From Bacteroidota bacterium (GTDB lineage Bacteria; Bacteroidota; Rhodothermia; Rhodothermales; JAHQVL01): DNA of 64,000 nt. The stretch is from contig JBCCIM010000006.1 of the NCBI GenBank assembly GCA_039111535.1, positions 1 to 64,000 on the forward strand, given 5' to 3'. This document shows, piece by piece, positions 1 to 9,350 of this stretch (its first letter is position 1; each line of letters opens with the position of its first letter). The position numbers were made by a program, and so were the translations under genes. Below the pieces are notes generated by a model that saw only the letters and a program-made list of their open reading frames with translations, was not told the origin of the DNA and made no database searches.

Positions 1-2
1 CA

Positions 3-310
3 TTTCGCCTGGATGGTGTGAAAGTATCAAAATCTCTTAAGACAAAAAGTGAGTTTTCGGCAAAAGTGTGCCTTGCCAGAGTCAAGGACAGTTTGCACCG
101 CTACAAGGTAGGATTGCTCGAGCGACGAGACGGCTTGGATTTGGTTGAGTTGATTTTGGGGCTTCCCAAGAAAGAAGCTATGGCGATGAATCCGTCGGCG
201 ATACGCAAGTCGGTGACGATACTCCAGGCGTGGGCGAAATTTCAAGAGACGATTCCCGAAAACTCGCTGGAGTTGTCAACGCTTTCTGGCATGAGCACCC
301 ATGCGGCCGC
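3..310 (+). pseudogene. Possible frameshifted 5' part of the DUF1549 gene
   Basis: This frame is open from the left edge and runs past 310, while the DUF1549 frame (+2) has a stop at 146-148. Its translation has weak echoes of the segment that normally precedes DUF1549 (PSCyt1 domain): FRLD near the edge and LQAW followed by KFQETIPEN. The join to the DUF1549 frame would be near 290-310, just before LALDLTGLPPT. No CxxCH haem motif is visible; in intact relatives it would lie further upstream. The cause could be real gene decay, a sequencing indel or an unrelated open frame. The call is tentative. Confidence 0.28.
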
Positions 311-3001
311 CGGCTGGCCCTGGATCTTACGGGACTCCCGCCCACGCTGGCACAGATTGATGCGTTTCTTGCTGATGACAGTCCTGAAGCATATGAGAAA
401 GTGGTCGATCAATTTCTCGGCAATGTGGCTTACGGCGAGCGGATGGCTGCTGAGTGGATGGATATTTCGAGGTATGCAGATAGCCACGGCTACCAGGATG
501 ACGGGATGCGCAATATGTGGCCCTGGCGCGACTGGGTGATTGCATCATTCAACAATAACCAGCCGTTCGACGAGTTTCTGACCTGGCAACTCGCCGGCGA
601 TATGCTGCCCAATGCCACACGCGATCAGGTGTTGGCCACCGGCTTTAATCGTAATCACATGCAAAGCCAGGAAGGCGGCGTTGTGGACGAAGAATACCGC
701 GTTGAGTATGTCGCTGACCGCACCCATACACTGGGCAAGGCTTTTATGGGATTAAGCCTCGAATGCGCCCGGTGCCATGACCATAAATACGACCCCATCT
801 CGCAAAAGGAGTACTACCAAATGTTTGGCTACTTCAATAGTGTCAACGAATTGGGAATTATCCCTTATGCCGGCGAAGCAAGCCCAACGATTATCCTGCC
901 TTCTCAGGATGCTCAAGAAAAGCTAAGCGCAATTGAAGAAGCGCTTGCCCCACTGCGCTCACAGCTTGCGGTGAGTAATCCAGACTACGATAAAGGTTAT
1001 GAGCGTTGGCTCAACAGTTTGAATGAAAGCAGCCAGTTGGCCATACCCGGATTGGTTGGTCATTATCAAATGGAGGCCATCAACGATTTTAAAATCGATA
1101 ACCTTGCAGCACCCAACAAACCTGCCACAGTGGAAGGTGACCGGGAAATGCTCATCGAACTGGTTGCGGGCAAATCTGGCAAAGCAATTGCGCTCAATGG
1201 AGAGAGCTGGTTTGCTACAGCGCAGGGGAGCCACGCGTTTGAACGGAACCAAATGTTCTCGCTTAGTCTGTGGGTTAATCTGCAGGAAGACAGCCTTGCC
1301 GGCCCACTTGTAGGACGCTCATATGGCGTGTTCAATGGCAATCGCGGCTACATGGTGGTACTCAACGAAGACGGCACACTGTCTGCCAGCCTGAACCACG
1401 TTGCGCCGGATAATACCATCGAAATACGGACAAAAGCGTCGCTGGCTCTTGATACTTGGCATCATTTGGTGCTGACGTATGATGGCTCAAGCCGTGCTGC
1501 TGGTATCCGCTTGTATCTGGATGGGGAGGAAGCCGCGCGCGAAATAGTTGTTGATAACCTGCAGAAGAGTATTCTGGAGTCGTATTACTTCTACGACAAA
1601 CAAATCCGGAATTGGGGCGGAGACGAAAAGCTGCAATTGGGGCGCATTGATCCGAACCAGACGCGCATGGAGGATGTGCTTGTTGATGAACTCAAGGTTT
1701 TTGAAAGCCGGCTGACATCGCTTGAAGTGCAGCAACTTACAGGCTTGGCGCAGCCGCTGGCGTCGATTGTTAAGCAACCCAAAGATGACTGGACAGAAGC
1801 GCAAGAGCAGGCGTTGCGTACCCACTATGTACACCGGGTGAGCCCGACTTACAGACGGATCGCGGCAGAAGTTGAGGCACTCAACGGGCAACAAAACGAA
1901 ATTATCACAACCCAGCAGGAAGTGATGGTGATGCGCGAGTTGAAGAAACCCCGCAAGACCTTTGTGCTAGATCGTGGCGCATACGATGCGCGCATGGAAG
2001 AGGTCGTGCCCGGGACGCCGAAAGTGTTGCCGGCTTTTCAGGAAGATGAGGAGCAAAACAGGCTCGGCCTGGCCAAATGGCTAACGGATCCTTCGCATCC
2101 GCTGACTGCTCGCGTGACCGTAAACCGCTACTGGCAAATGCTCTTTGGTCAGGGCATTGTGGCGACGCCAGATGACTTTGGAAACCAGGGTAGTCTACCA
2201 ACCCATCCGGCTTTGTTAGATTGGCTTGCGGTGGAATTCATGGCGTCCGATTGGGATGTGAAAGGGATATTGAAAACCATTGCGATGTCAGCAACCTATC
2301 GACAATCTTCTGTCGCTTCCCAGGAAACGCTCGAAATTGATCCTGCAAATCAGTTTCTGTCCCGGGGGCCGAGCTATCGCATGACGGCTGAGATGATCCG
2401 TGATAATGCCCTTGCTGTAAGCGGGTTACTGGTGCCGGCAGTAGGTGGGCCGAGTGTACACCCCTATCAACCCGAAGGCCTGTGGAAAGAACTTGCCACG
2501 CGGAATGCAACGGAGTACAAACAAGACGAAGGCGATAAGCTGTATCGCCGGAGTATGTATACCATCTGGAAACGCAGTACGCCACCCCCCTCAATGATCA
2601 GTTTTGATGCCTCTGAGCGTAACTTCTGTATTGTGGAGCGGCAAAAAACCAATTCCCCATTACAGGCGCTTGTATTGCTGAATGATCCACAATATGTGGA
2701 AGCAGCCCGTGTATTGGGGGAGCGGATGTTAAAACAGGGGGGCGCCAGCATCGAGGAGCAGGTTGTGTTTGCATTTCGTTTGCTGACCAGCCGATATCCC
2801 ACGGAAAAAGAGCAAGGGCTCTTGGTGAGGCTCTTTGAGGAAGAACGCGCCGGCTTTGCTGCAGACCCCGCAGAAGCCGTTGCGCTACTGGCCGTAGGAG
2901 AATATCCGCGCGACCGTTCTGTTGAGGCGAGTGAATTGGCCGCACGGACGGTTGTCGCAAGTACCATAATGAACTTTGATGAGGCCTATATGAAGCGCTA
3001 G
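230..3001 (+). CDS. DUF1549-LamG-DUF1553 protein (planctomycete cytochrome-associated type), 5' end uncertain
   Basis: About 923 residues are readable in this frame. DUF1549 (PSCyt2) begins abruptly with LDLTGLPPT at residues 31-39 and contains the conserved CARCHDHK motif near residue 178. A LamG/concanavalin-like domain lies at about 270-515 and DUF1553 (PSD1) at about 610-870, with VNRYWQMLFGQG and a late SPLQALVLLNDP motif. These proteins are abundant in Planctomycetes and are usually paired with DUF1501 proteins; their biochemical role is not established. The nominal GTG at 230 is unlikely to be a natural start, because family members have a signal peptide and cytochrome-like domain upstream. 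The DUF1501 gene follows within 75 bp, so the two are probably cotranscribed. Confidence 0.8.
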   Translation: MGEISRDDSRKLAGVVNAFWHEHPCGRRLALDLTGLPPTLAQIDAFLADDSPEAYEKVVDQFLGNVAYGERMAAEWMDISRYADSHGYQDDGMRNMWPWRDWVIASFNNNQPFDEFLTWQLAGDMLPNATRDQVLATGFNRNHMQSQEGGVVDEEYRVEYVADRTHTLGKAFMGLSLECARCHDHKYDPISQKEYYQMFGYFNSVNELGIIPYAGEASPTIILPSQDAQEKLSAIEEALAPLRSQLAVSNPDYDKGYERWLNSLNESSQLAIPGLVGHYQMEAINDFKIDNLAAPNKPATVEGDREMLIELVAGKSGKAIALNGESWFATAQGSHAFERNQMFSLSLWVNLQEDSLAGPLVGRSYGVFNGNRGYMVVLNEDGTLSASLNHVAPDNTIEIRTKASLALDTWHHLVLTYDGSSRAAGIRLYLDGEEAAREIVVDNLQKSILESYYFYDKQIRNWGGDEKLQLGRIDPNQTRMEDVLVDELKVFESRLTSLEVQQLTGLAQPLASIVKQPKDDWTEAQEQALRTHYVHRVSPTYRRIAAEVEALNGQQNEIITTQQEVMVMRELKKPRKTFVLDRGAYDARMEEVVPGTPKVLPAFQEDEEQNRLGLAKWLTDPSHPLTARVTVNRYWQMLFGQGIVATPDDFGNQGSLPTHPALLDWLAVEFMASDWDVKGILKTIAMSATYRQSSVASQETLEIDPANQFLSRGPSYRMTAEMIRDNALAVSGLLVPAVGGPSVHPYQPEGLWKELATRNATEYKQDEGDKLYRRSMYTIWKRSTPPPSMISFDASERNFCIVERQKTNSPLQALVLLNDPQYVEAARVLGERMLKQGGASIEEQVVFAFRLLTSRYPTEKEQGLLVRLFEEERAGFAADPAEAVALLAVGEYPRDRSVEASELAARTVVASTIMNFDEAYMKR

Positions 3002-3072
3002 GCGTGTGTTGAATGACTGCCGGGAATTGCCGGCAGGTCGACGTCCTCAGAAATACAAAGCATCGATCCGAA

Positions 3073-4518
3073 ATGCATTGCAATAATTTTGAATCCCGAT
3101 ATACCCGCCGCGACTTCCTGACCAAGACCAGCCTTGGCCTCGGTGCTACTGCACTGGCTTCTTTGCTCTCACCCCAGGAGCTATTTGCTGCAGATCCGGA
3201 CAAAGGCGTGTTGGGTGGCCCACATCTCCCAGCTAAAGTTCGTCGTGTTATTTACCTGTTTCAAAGTGGAGGGCCATCCCCGCTCGATCTGTATGATCAC
3301 AAACCGTTGTTGCGAGAGCGGAATGGTGAAGACCTGCCGGCTTCTGTTCGCGGTGAGCAGCGCCTGACCGGGATGACCGCGCACCAGAAGTCATTCCCTC
3401 TCGCCGGTTCGCAGTTTGAATTCAATCGGTATGGGGAAAGCGGCATGTTATTCAGTGATCGGTTGCCGTACATCAGCGGGTTGGCTGATGATATTTGCCT
3501 CGTCAATACCATGTACACCGAAGCCATCAATCACGACCCGGCCATTACATTTTTCCAGACGGGCTCCCAGCAGCCCGGTCGGCCCAGCATTGGATCATGG
3601 ATCAGCTATGGCCTGGGATCTGATAATCAGAACCTGCCTGCTTTTTGCGTATTGCTATCACGCAGTTATTGGAGCGGCGGACAGCCGCTTTATTCCCGGC
3701 TATGGGGCAACGGGTTTTTGCCCTCCCAGCACCAGGGGGTGCAGTTTCGTTCGGGCAAAGATCCAGTATTGTATTTGAATAACCCGCCGGGCATCAAGTC
3801 GGGTAGCCGGCGCAGGATGCTGGATTATCTCAAAGAAATGCAGGAAGCGCAGGCGGCACGCGTGATGGATCCGGAGATCAGCTCGCGGATTGCGCAGTAT
3901 GAAATGGCGTACCGCATGCAAACCTCAGTGCCAGAGACCATGGATGTGGCTGGTGAGCCCGATTACATTTACGATATGTATGGGGAAAACGCGCGCACGC
4001 CGGGGACATATGCCGCTAATTGTTTGCTTGCCCGCCGGCTCATCGAGCGTGACGTCAAGTTTGTGCAGTTGTATCATCAGGGCTGGGATCACCATGACCA
4101 ACTGCCCAAACATATCACCCAGCTGACGCAGGAAACGGACCAGCCATCAGCAGCCCTCGTGCAAGACTTGAAGCAACGTGGTTTGCTAGATGATACCCTG
4201 ATTATTTGGGGCGGAGAGTTTGGCAGAACGAATTACTCACAAGGCAAGCTCACAAACGAGACCTATGGAAGAGACCACCATCCGAGGTGTTTCTCAATCT
4301 GGATGGCCGGCGCGGGTATCAATGCCGGCACCACCTACGGCAAAACCGATGAGTTTGGCTACAACATTGCCGAAGACCCGGTCCACGTACACGACTTCCA
4401 GGCAACCCTGATGCATCTGTTAGGCATCGAGCACGAACGCTTCACCTTCAAGCACCAGGGCCGGCGCTTCCGGCTGACAGATGTGCATGGCAAAGTAGTT
4501 TCCGGATTGTTGGCGTAG
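3073..4518 (+). CDS. DUF1501 family protein, Tat-exported
   Basis: The 481-residue protein starts at the ATG that puts a twin-arginine motif (TRRDFLTK) at about residues 11-18, followed by a hydrophobic stretch ending near LFAAD. DUF1501 belongs to the alkaline phosphatase/sulfatase-like superfamily. WGGEFGRT (about residue 379) and GRDHHPRCFSIWMAG (about 398) are the recognisable family motifs. DUF1501 proteins nearly always accompany DUF1549/DUF1553 proteins, as here. The product should fold in the cytoplasm and act in the periplasm; its substrate is unknown. An upstream in-frame ATG at 3013 would bury the Tat signal inside the protein and is not preferred. Confidence 0.85.
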   Translation: MHCNNFESRYTRRDFLTKTSLGLGATALASLLSPQELFAADPDKGVLGGPHLPAKVRRVIYLFQSGGPSPLDLYDHKPLLRERNGEDLPASVRGEQRLTGMTAHQKSFPLAGSQFEFNRYGESGMLFSDRLPYISGLADDICLVNTMYTEAINHDPAITFFQTGSQQPGRPSIGSWISYGLGSDNQNLPAFCVLLSRSYWSGGQPLYSRLWGNGFLPSQHQGVQFRSGKDPVLYLNNPPGIKSGSRRRMLDYLKEMQEAQAARVMDPEISSRIAQYEMAYRMQTSVPETMDVAGEPDYIYDMYGENARTPGTYAANCLLARRLIERDVKFVQLYHQGWDHHDQLPKHITQLTQETDQPSAALVQDLKQRGLLDDTLIIWGGEFGRTNYSQGKLTNETYGRDHHPRCFSIWMAGAGINAGTTYGKTDEFGYNIAEDPVHVHDFQATLMHLLGIEHERFTFKHQGRRFRLTDVHGKVVSGLLA

Positions 4519-4576
4519 GAAAATGCGAGTTTCGAATGTCGAATGGGTCAGGGTTGGCAACGTTCTTTACCCATCG

Positions 4577-4600
4577 CATCCTGAGCTTGCGAAGGATCTC
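4577..4600. repeat. Dispersed hairpin-type intergenic repeat
   Basis: The stretch holds ATCCTGAGC then GAAGGATC, with ATCCT and AGGAT able to pair. Short elements of this form (ATCCTGAGC...GAAGGATC) are scattered between genes in many environmental bacteria. It lies between the convergent DUF1501 and sulfatase genes and could act as a weak terminator for both. Only one copy was noticed in this window. Confidence 0.45.
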
Positions 4601-4621
4601 GTGAGGACGAGCAGCCCTTTT

Positions 4622-4714
4622 GAATATCGAACACCGAACAAGGAACGCTGAATGTCGAAGGAAAATTCAATCACTCCTCACTCCTCACTCCTCACTCCTC
4701 ACTCCTCACTCCTC
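4622..4714 (+). repeat. Heptanucleotide array (ACTCCTC)x6 with conserved leader, copy 1
   Basis: A leader of about 50 bp (4622-4672, beginning GAATATCGAACACCGAAC and including AATGTCGAAGGAAAATTC) is followed by six perfect ACTCCTC units at 4673-4714. The same leader and array recur at 54938-55081 with 13 units. The last four sense codons (R-S-E-E) and the TGA stop of the leftward sulfatase lie inside this array. Read leftwards the array gives a TGA every 21 nt in any frame, whereas read rightwards it is open (TPHSSLL repeats). Unit number is likely to vary between strains. Confidence 0.92.
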
Positions 4715-6093
4715 AACACCCACGACTGAGGAGGCAAAGGTGTGTAGCGCGGTGCAGCATCATTTGCAGGGAAGCTCGCCACGATCGCTTCCAGTTTGGC
4801 GCGCGCATCCTGGTGTTCAGGACTATTGAGCAGGTTGTTGGTCTCGCCGGGGTCTGCCTGAAGGTCGTACAATGCAGACGATACACCATCTTCTACCCAT
4901 AATTTATACCGTTCGTTGCGCACGGTCCGGTCGGTGAACGACTGTACAGGTACAACCCCATCTGCTGTGAGCCGCGCCGGCCCAAATCCCATGCTGAGCG
5001 CCCAGTTGCGCTGCCCCATTTGTGCTGGGTCTTTCAGAACATTGGCAAAAGAGTACCCGTGCAGCAGCAGCGAGTCGGGTGAAGCGATGCCGGCCAGTTC
5101 AGTAAACGTGGGAAACAGGTCTGAGAAATCCATTAAAGCATCAGTTGTTGTGCCTGCAGGGATATGGCCTGGAGCACTAACGATAAAGGGTGCGTGCATG
5201 CCGTTCTGGCCGAGCGACCCTTTACCACCGGCAACGTCTCTACCATTCATTCGACCATTAATACCTCGTGAGGTCCCATTGTCCGTGGTAAAGAAAATGT
5301 AGGTATTGTCTCGGATACCGAGGGCGTCGAGCGTATCGGTTAGCCGGCCTACCAGGTGATCGGTATACCGGACCATGGCGCTGTGTCGGCCAATTATGCC
5401 TTCCGCATCAGGTTCATGTGGTGTCGGGACAAGCGGCGGATGGGTGAGCACCATCGGAAAGTAGAGCAGCATGGGCTGATCGTGATTGGCTTCCATGAAC
5501 GAGATCAGGAAGTCTGCAAAAACGTCCGGGCCAAATTCATCCGCATACGTGCGGCTTCCTTCTTTTGTGTGGATGTAAGGATTTTGAAAGCGTTCTGCGC
5601 TTGGGTTAGGGGTATCTTGGTTTGCCGGCGGCTGGCCTTCGTAGCCGGTCCACATGGCGTAGGCGTCAAAGCCGTGTTCGACCATCGCTTCGGGCTGCAC
5701 GCGGAAGTCGTTGATTTGCCACTTGCCAGCAGCAGCAGTACGGTAGCCGGCGTCTCGAAAAAGACGGGCAAAGGAGAAGTTCAAATCCGGGTCGAAGTGC
5801 GCCCCGCCGCCCCACCTCGGCACATCCCAGTGGTTGGTCCACCCATGATGGTAAGGGTACTGTCCTGTAAGCAGTGTGACCCGCGTGGGCGTACATTGTG
5901 GCATGGAATGGGCATTGTTGAACAATACCCCCTCTGCTGCCAACCTGTCTATGTTGGGGGTTTCAACAACCTCACTGCCGTACGCACTGATCCATTCCGG
6001 GCCCAGGTCATCCACCATGATGAACAGGATGTTTGGGGGTTGCGCGGGCGTGCACCCGGCAAGGAGCAAACAAAAGAAGCAAAGTATCCGCAT
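4699..6093 (-). CDS. Sulfatase, lipoprotein
   Basis: The 464-residue formylglycine-dependent sulfatase starts at MRILCFFCLLLAGC, a lipoprotein signal with lipobox LAGC. The N-terminal metal site IMVDDLG follows, then CTPTRVTLLTG near residue 67, where the Cys of the CxPxR core would be converted to formylglycine. TTDNGTS and GGKGSLGQNGMHAPFIV are typical of the arylsulfatase fold. It would release sulfate from sulfated glycans at the cell envelope. It starts 26 nt after the M61 peptidase and is probably last in the M24-M61-sulfatase operon. A longer reading from 6138 would overlap the upstream gene and hide the lipobox. Its C-terminus and stop codon are supplied by the heptanucleotide array. 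Confidence 0.9.
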   Translation of the reverse strand: MRILCFFCLLLAGCTPAQPPNILFIMVDDLGPEWISAYGSEVVETPNIDRLAAEGVLFNNAHSMPQCTPTRVTLLTGQYPYHHGWTNHWDVPRWGGGAHFDPDLNFSFARLFRDAGYRTAAAGKWQINDFRVQPEAMVEHGFDAYAMWTGYEGQPPANQDTPNPSAERFQNPYIHTKEGSRTYADEFGPDVFADFLISFMEANHDQPMLLYFPMVLTHPPLVPTPHEPDAEGIIGRHSAMVRYTDHLVGRLTDTLDALGIRDNTYIFFTTDNGTSRGINGRMNGRDVAGGKGSLGQNGMHAPFIVSAPGHIPAGTTTDALMDFSDLFPTFTELAGIASPDSLLLHGYSFANVLKDPAQMGQRNWALSMGFGPARLTADGVVPVQSFTDRTVRNERYKLWVEDGVSSALYDLQADPGETNNLLNSPEHQDARAKLEAIVASFPANDAAPRYTPLPPQSWVLRSEE

Positions 6094-6119
6094 ATTTTCC
6101 GATTTTTTAATGGGCTGCC

Positions 6120-7979
6120 TTATTTCTTTCCAAGCCACGATGCCCTGAATGTACGTTGTGCGTCGGTCAGCGTTTTTCCAGCGTCTTCAAATGGGACCAC
6201 TTCGACCTGCGGGTTTTCTACAGCAGTAAGCGTTTTGGTGTGCGTCTTGCCGCGTTGCTGATATGTAATCTCAGCGCTTTCGCCAGGCTTTAATTCAGAC
6301 TCAAGTGCCTGGAGCTGATTTGCATTGGTCAGTGGCTGCCCATTGATGCTGATGATCGTATCTCCCCGGTCGAGGCCGGCTTCATATACCGGTGTCCCTT
6401 TACGGGTGTTGTCGCTTACCGTGGTGCCGTCTGTTGTGTATGCCAGGGTTGGAAAGCCGAAGGTGGCTTTGCCAGGATGTTGTTTGCGCAGCATGTAGCC
6501 GGCTTGTGCAAGCAAGTCTGCATAGTCTGGCAGTTTACTGTCGCGTACGTAGCTGGCAAAAAAGTCGCGGGCAAATTGGGCATCGTTTGTATACTCCGCC
6601 AGCGCTTGCTCAAGGCCGGCCACTGCGTAAGGGATAAACGTTTTGCCGTGTTTTTCCCACAGGTATTTCATGAAGCCATCAAGGGATTTGTCGTGCTGGC
6701 GGAGGGTGAGGTCGAGGTTGAGCCCAATCATGGCTCCCCAGGTGTAGTAGGAAATGAAGGTGTTGCTGAAATTGCGCGGGTCGTATGCGGAAGCGCGGTC
6801 GACAAATGGCGCTAACATAGACATTTCAATTGGACTAAAAATATGTCGGCCCGGTGAGTTGAATACCGTGTTCAGGCTGCGGCCCAAAGCCCTGGCATAT
6901 GCAGCGTCGTCGGTTATTTCTGCACGGCGGATAATCAGCGGGGTATAGTAACTGGTGAAGCCTTCTGCAAACCAGAGGTCGGGTGACATGTTGGCTGCTT
7001 CAAAATCAAAAGGCTCAAGTGCTGCCGGCCGGATGCGCTCTACATTCCATGTATGGAAATACTCATGAGAAACCGTGCCCAATAACCCCAGCGCGTTGCT
7101 GGCAAGCGATGACGAACTTGTAAGGATGGTTGAATTGCGATGCTCCATGCCATCACCTGAAGCCCAGGGCAGGTAAGCCGCTATGAATGTGTAGACACCA
7201 TTATCGAATGCCGGCGGGCCATCAAAGACAGCATTTTGTTGTTCAACCACGCGCCGGACCATGTCGGCATATTCGTCCACTTCTTTTTGAGTGCCCAGGT
7301 GATGGATGGCAAGGCGAATCTGGTAGGTCTCTTTGCTGCCGGGTTCTTGCGGGATGGTCCACGAGCGCATGTCGTAGTCACTCAGCGACGTTGGACTATC
7401 CATGAAATAATGCAGATCTGGTGCCGTGAACGTCATCGGATCTTCCGTAGGATAAAGCTGCGTTGCTGCTTTCCATCCAGAAGCTGCCGGCGGATCAAAG
7501 CGTACTGTGATGGGCCAGTTGTGGAAATCGCGGGCAAACATGAACGTAGCCGGCATATTCATGTGCGCGTGGGAGGCGTCAATTTGTGAATAGGTGCCAT
7601 CTGCGCGATCAGCATAGAGCGTGTAGGTAACGGTTATGGTCCCATCATGCCCCACGATATCCCACTGGTGAGGATTGGGCCGGCTGATGTCGAGCGCGTT
7701 CCCTTTCCCATCAACAGCCCGTACGTTGTACACGTTTTTTGCAAATTCGTGTAGGGAGTACCGTCCGGGCGACGTGCGGCTCATGCGTACTGCAACCGGC
7801 CCGTCAGGGACACCATCGAGCGTCATCGAGATTTCAGCTTCGTGGTGGACGACATTAGGGAACGTGACGTGGTAGGAGACCTGGGCGAAGGCAATGTTAC
7901 AAAACAGTACGAGGTTGCAAAACAGGAGGAGGCACCATGGCAGGGGAAACATCCGGCGCACTAACAGGCGATTAATCAT
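6120..7979 (-). CDS. M61 family metallopeptidase with C-terminal PDZ domain
   Basis: The 619-residue protein has an N-terminal signal peptide ending near AFAQ, a beta-rich M61 N-terminal domain, the zinc motif HEYFHTW near residues 306-312 (HExxH), and a PDZ-like domain at about 520-600 (GLDRGDTIISINGQPL). The M61 family includes glycyl aminopeptidases, which remove N-terminal residues. The protein should be periplasmic. An alternative Met ten codons in (about 7952) would still leave a good signal peptide. It lies 47 nt downstream of the M24 peptidase gene and 26 nt upstream of the sulfatase gene. Confidence 0.88.
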   Translation of the reverse strand: MINRLLVRRMFPLPWCLLLFCNLVLFCNIAFAQVSYHVTFPNVVHHEAEISMTLDGVPDGPVAVRMSRTSPGRYSLHEFAKNVYNVRAVDGKGNALDISRPNPHQWDIVGHDGTITVTYTLYADRADGTYSQIDASHAHMNMPATFMFARDFHNWPITVRFDPPAASGWKAATQLYPTEDPMTFTAPDLHYFMDSPTSLSDYDMRSWTIPQEPGSKETYQIRLAIHHLGTQKEVDEYADMVRRVVEQQNAVFDGPPAFDNGVYTFIAAYLPWASGDGMEHRNSTILTSSSSLASNALGLLGTVSHEYFHTWNVERIRPAALEPFDFEAANMSPDLWFAEGFTSYYTPLIIRRAEITDDAAYARALGRSLNTVFNSPGRHIFSPIEMSMLAPFVDRASAYDPRNFSNTFISYYTWGAMIGLNLDLTLRQHDKSLDGFMKYLWEKHGKTFIPYAVAGLEQALAEYTNDAQFARDFFASYVRDSKLPDYADLLAQAGYMLRKQHPGKATFGFPTLAYTTDGTTVSDNTRKGTPVYEAGLDRGDTIISINGQPLTNANQLQALESELKPGESAEITYQQRGKTHTKTLTAVENPQVEVVPFEDAGKTLTDAQRTFRASWLGKK

Positions 7980-8026
7980 AAACGTAAAGCTTTGTGTGAA
8001 GCGATAGTATTAATGAAGCGATAGCA

Positions 8027-9211
8027 TTAAACGTCCAGGCAGATAATGTCATGTTGGATGGAAGAAGTTACTACCGGCCCATTTTCTGGGTCAATATACA
8101 TGTCGATTTCAGATCTAACACCAAAATCTTCGAGGTAGATACCCGGTTCAACCGAAAAGCCCACGCCGGGCAAGATCGCACGCGTGTCGTGTGTTTCGAG
8201 GTCGTCGAGGTTTACACCCAGGGCATGTGCTGTTGGACTAATGCCCATGCTGTGGCCGGTGCGGTGAGAAAAATAGGCGCCATAGCCAGTTTCTTCGATG
8301 AAGGTGCGGGCTACCCGGTCCATCTGCCATCCCTGCACTGTTGTGTTAGTTTGCCATGCGTCTTCCAGGGCATCAACAACGGCATCCCTTGCACCAGTGA
8401 CATGGTTGAATACGGCCTGGTGTTTATCGGATGGTTGGTTGCCGGCAAAACCTAGCCATGTGATGTCGCAATAAATGGCATCCGGGTCATGGTATTTGGC
8501 CCACAAGTCAATCAGGATCCAATCCCCTTTGCGAATGGGTGAATGGTTTTCTGCTGATGGTTCAAAGTGCGGATCTCCGCTGTGTTCATTGGCGGCTACA
8601 ATGGGTCCATGGTCGAAATAGAGGCCGCGGCGATCAAACTGGTTGCGGATAAAAAGTGCAATGTCAAACTCTGTCACCGATGTGTTTTGCGAAAGCGTAT
8701 CTGCAATTTGAGCAAAAGCGAGGTCTTTGATTTCATTGACTTCGATGCAGGCTTTCCGGTGTAAATCGAGGGATTTACGGGACCAGGCGGTGGCAGCTGC
8801 CTGGAACAGATCGGCAGAGGAGACCACCTCAAGCCCCATGGCCCGCACGCTCTCGATGGTGCCGGCATCAACCCAGGAATGCATTGGGATGGCGCCACCA
8901 GCGGAGTATTCCATTGCAACGCGGCCTGAGCCGGATGTGAGCGCGCGCAATGCGGCCTGTAATTCTTGCCAGGTGACGTAGGTTTTTTTAGGCAAGTCTA
9001 TGGTAGCGAACTCAAGCCGGTCGAGGTTGTGCAGCAACAAACACGGATCGCCCGTTGCCGGAATCCACAGGTAATTGCGGCGTGAAGTTGGGCACGTTGT
9101 ACCCAGGGTTTGCCAAAATACGGGGTTGCTGCCACGGAAATCGTACAACAGCCAACCATCGATGGCATGTTGTTGCATGAAGTGCTGGGCGTCGTTAAGT
9201 GCGAGGTTCAA
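8027..9211 (-). CDS. M24 family metallopeptidase (Xaa-Pro aminopeptidase-like)
   Basis: The 394-residue protein has a creatinase-like N-terminal domain (about 1-150) and a 'pita-bread' peptidase domain. The metal ligands of the family are visible: two Asp in LIDLWAKYHDPDAIYCDITW, His in HRTGHSMG (about residue 313), Glu in VEPGIY (about 357) and Glu in RSEIDMYI. No signal peptide is seen, so it is probably cytoplasmic and acts on peptides with proline in second position. It heads a leftward run with the M61 peptidase and the sulfatase. It is divergent from trhO across about 140 bp that should hold both promoters. Confidence 0.88.
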   Translation of the reverse strand: MNLALNDAQHFMQQHAIDGWLLYDFRGSNPVFWQTLGTTCPTSRRNYLWIPATGDPCLLLHNLDRLEFATIDLPKKTYVTWQELQAALRALTSGSGRVAMEYSAGGAIPMHSWVDAGTIESVRAMGLEVVSSADLFQAAATAWSRKSLDLHRKACIEVNEIKDLAFAQIADTLSQNTSVTEFDIALFIRNQFDRRGLYFDHGPIVAANEHSGDPHFEPSAENHSPIRKGDWILIDLWAKYHDPDAIYCDITWLGFAGNQPSDKHQAVFNHVTGARDAVVDALEDAWQTNTTVQGWQMDRVARTFIEETGYGAYFSHRTGHSMGISPTAHALGVNLDDLETHDTRAILPGVGFSVEPGIYLEDFGVRSEIDMYIDPENGPVVTSSIQHDIICLDV

Positions 9212-9350
9212 TGTATCTGAATTTCAGTGTGGAACGGGAGATCTTGTTGCCGGGTAAATATAGGCTCAAAATTCAGTGGGTAAAATGCCCCTGCGCGTCA
9301 TTCACTCCATTTTATAAGCTTCCTTGTTAGCGTTTAAGGTTTGAAAGCCC

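Noticed and set aside
4673-4714. CRISPR-like direct repeats
   Set aside because: The units are seven bases with no spacers; this is a simple tandem repeat.
5356-6261. Long rightward open frame of 301 codons opposite the sulfatase
   Set aside because: Antisense shadow; the leftward frame has clear sulfatase motifs.
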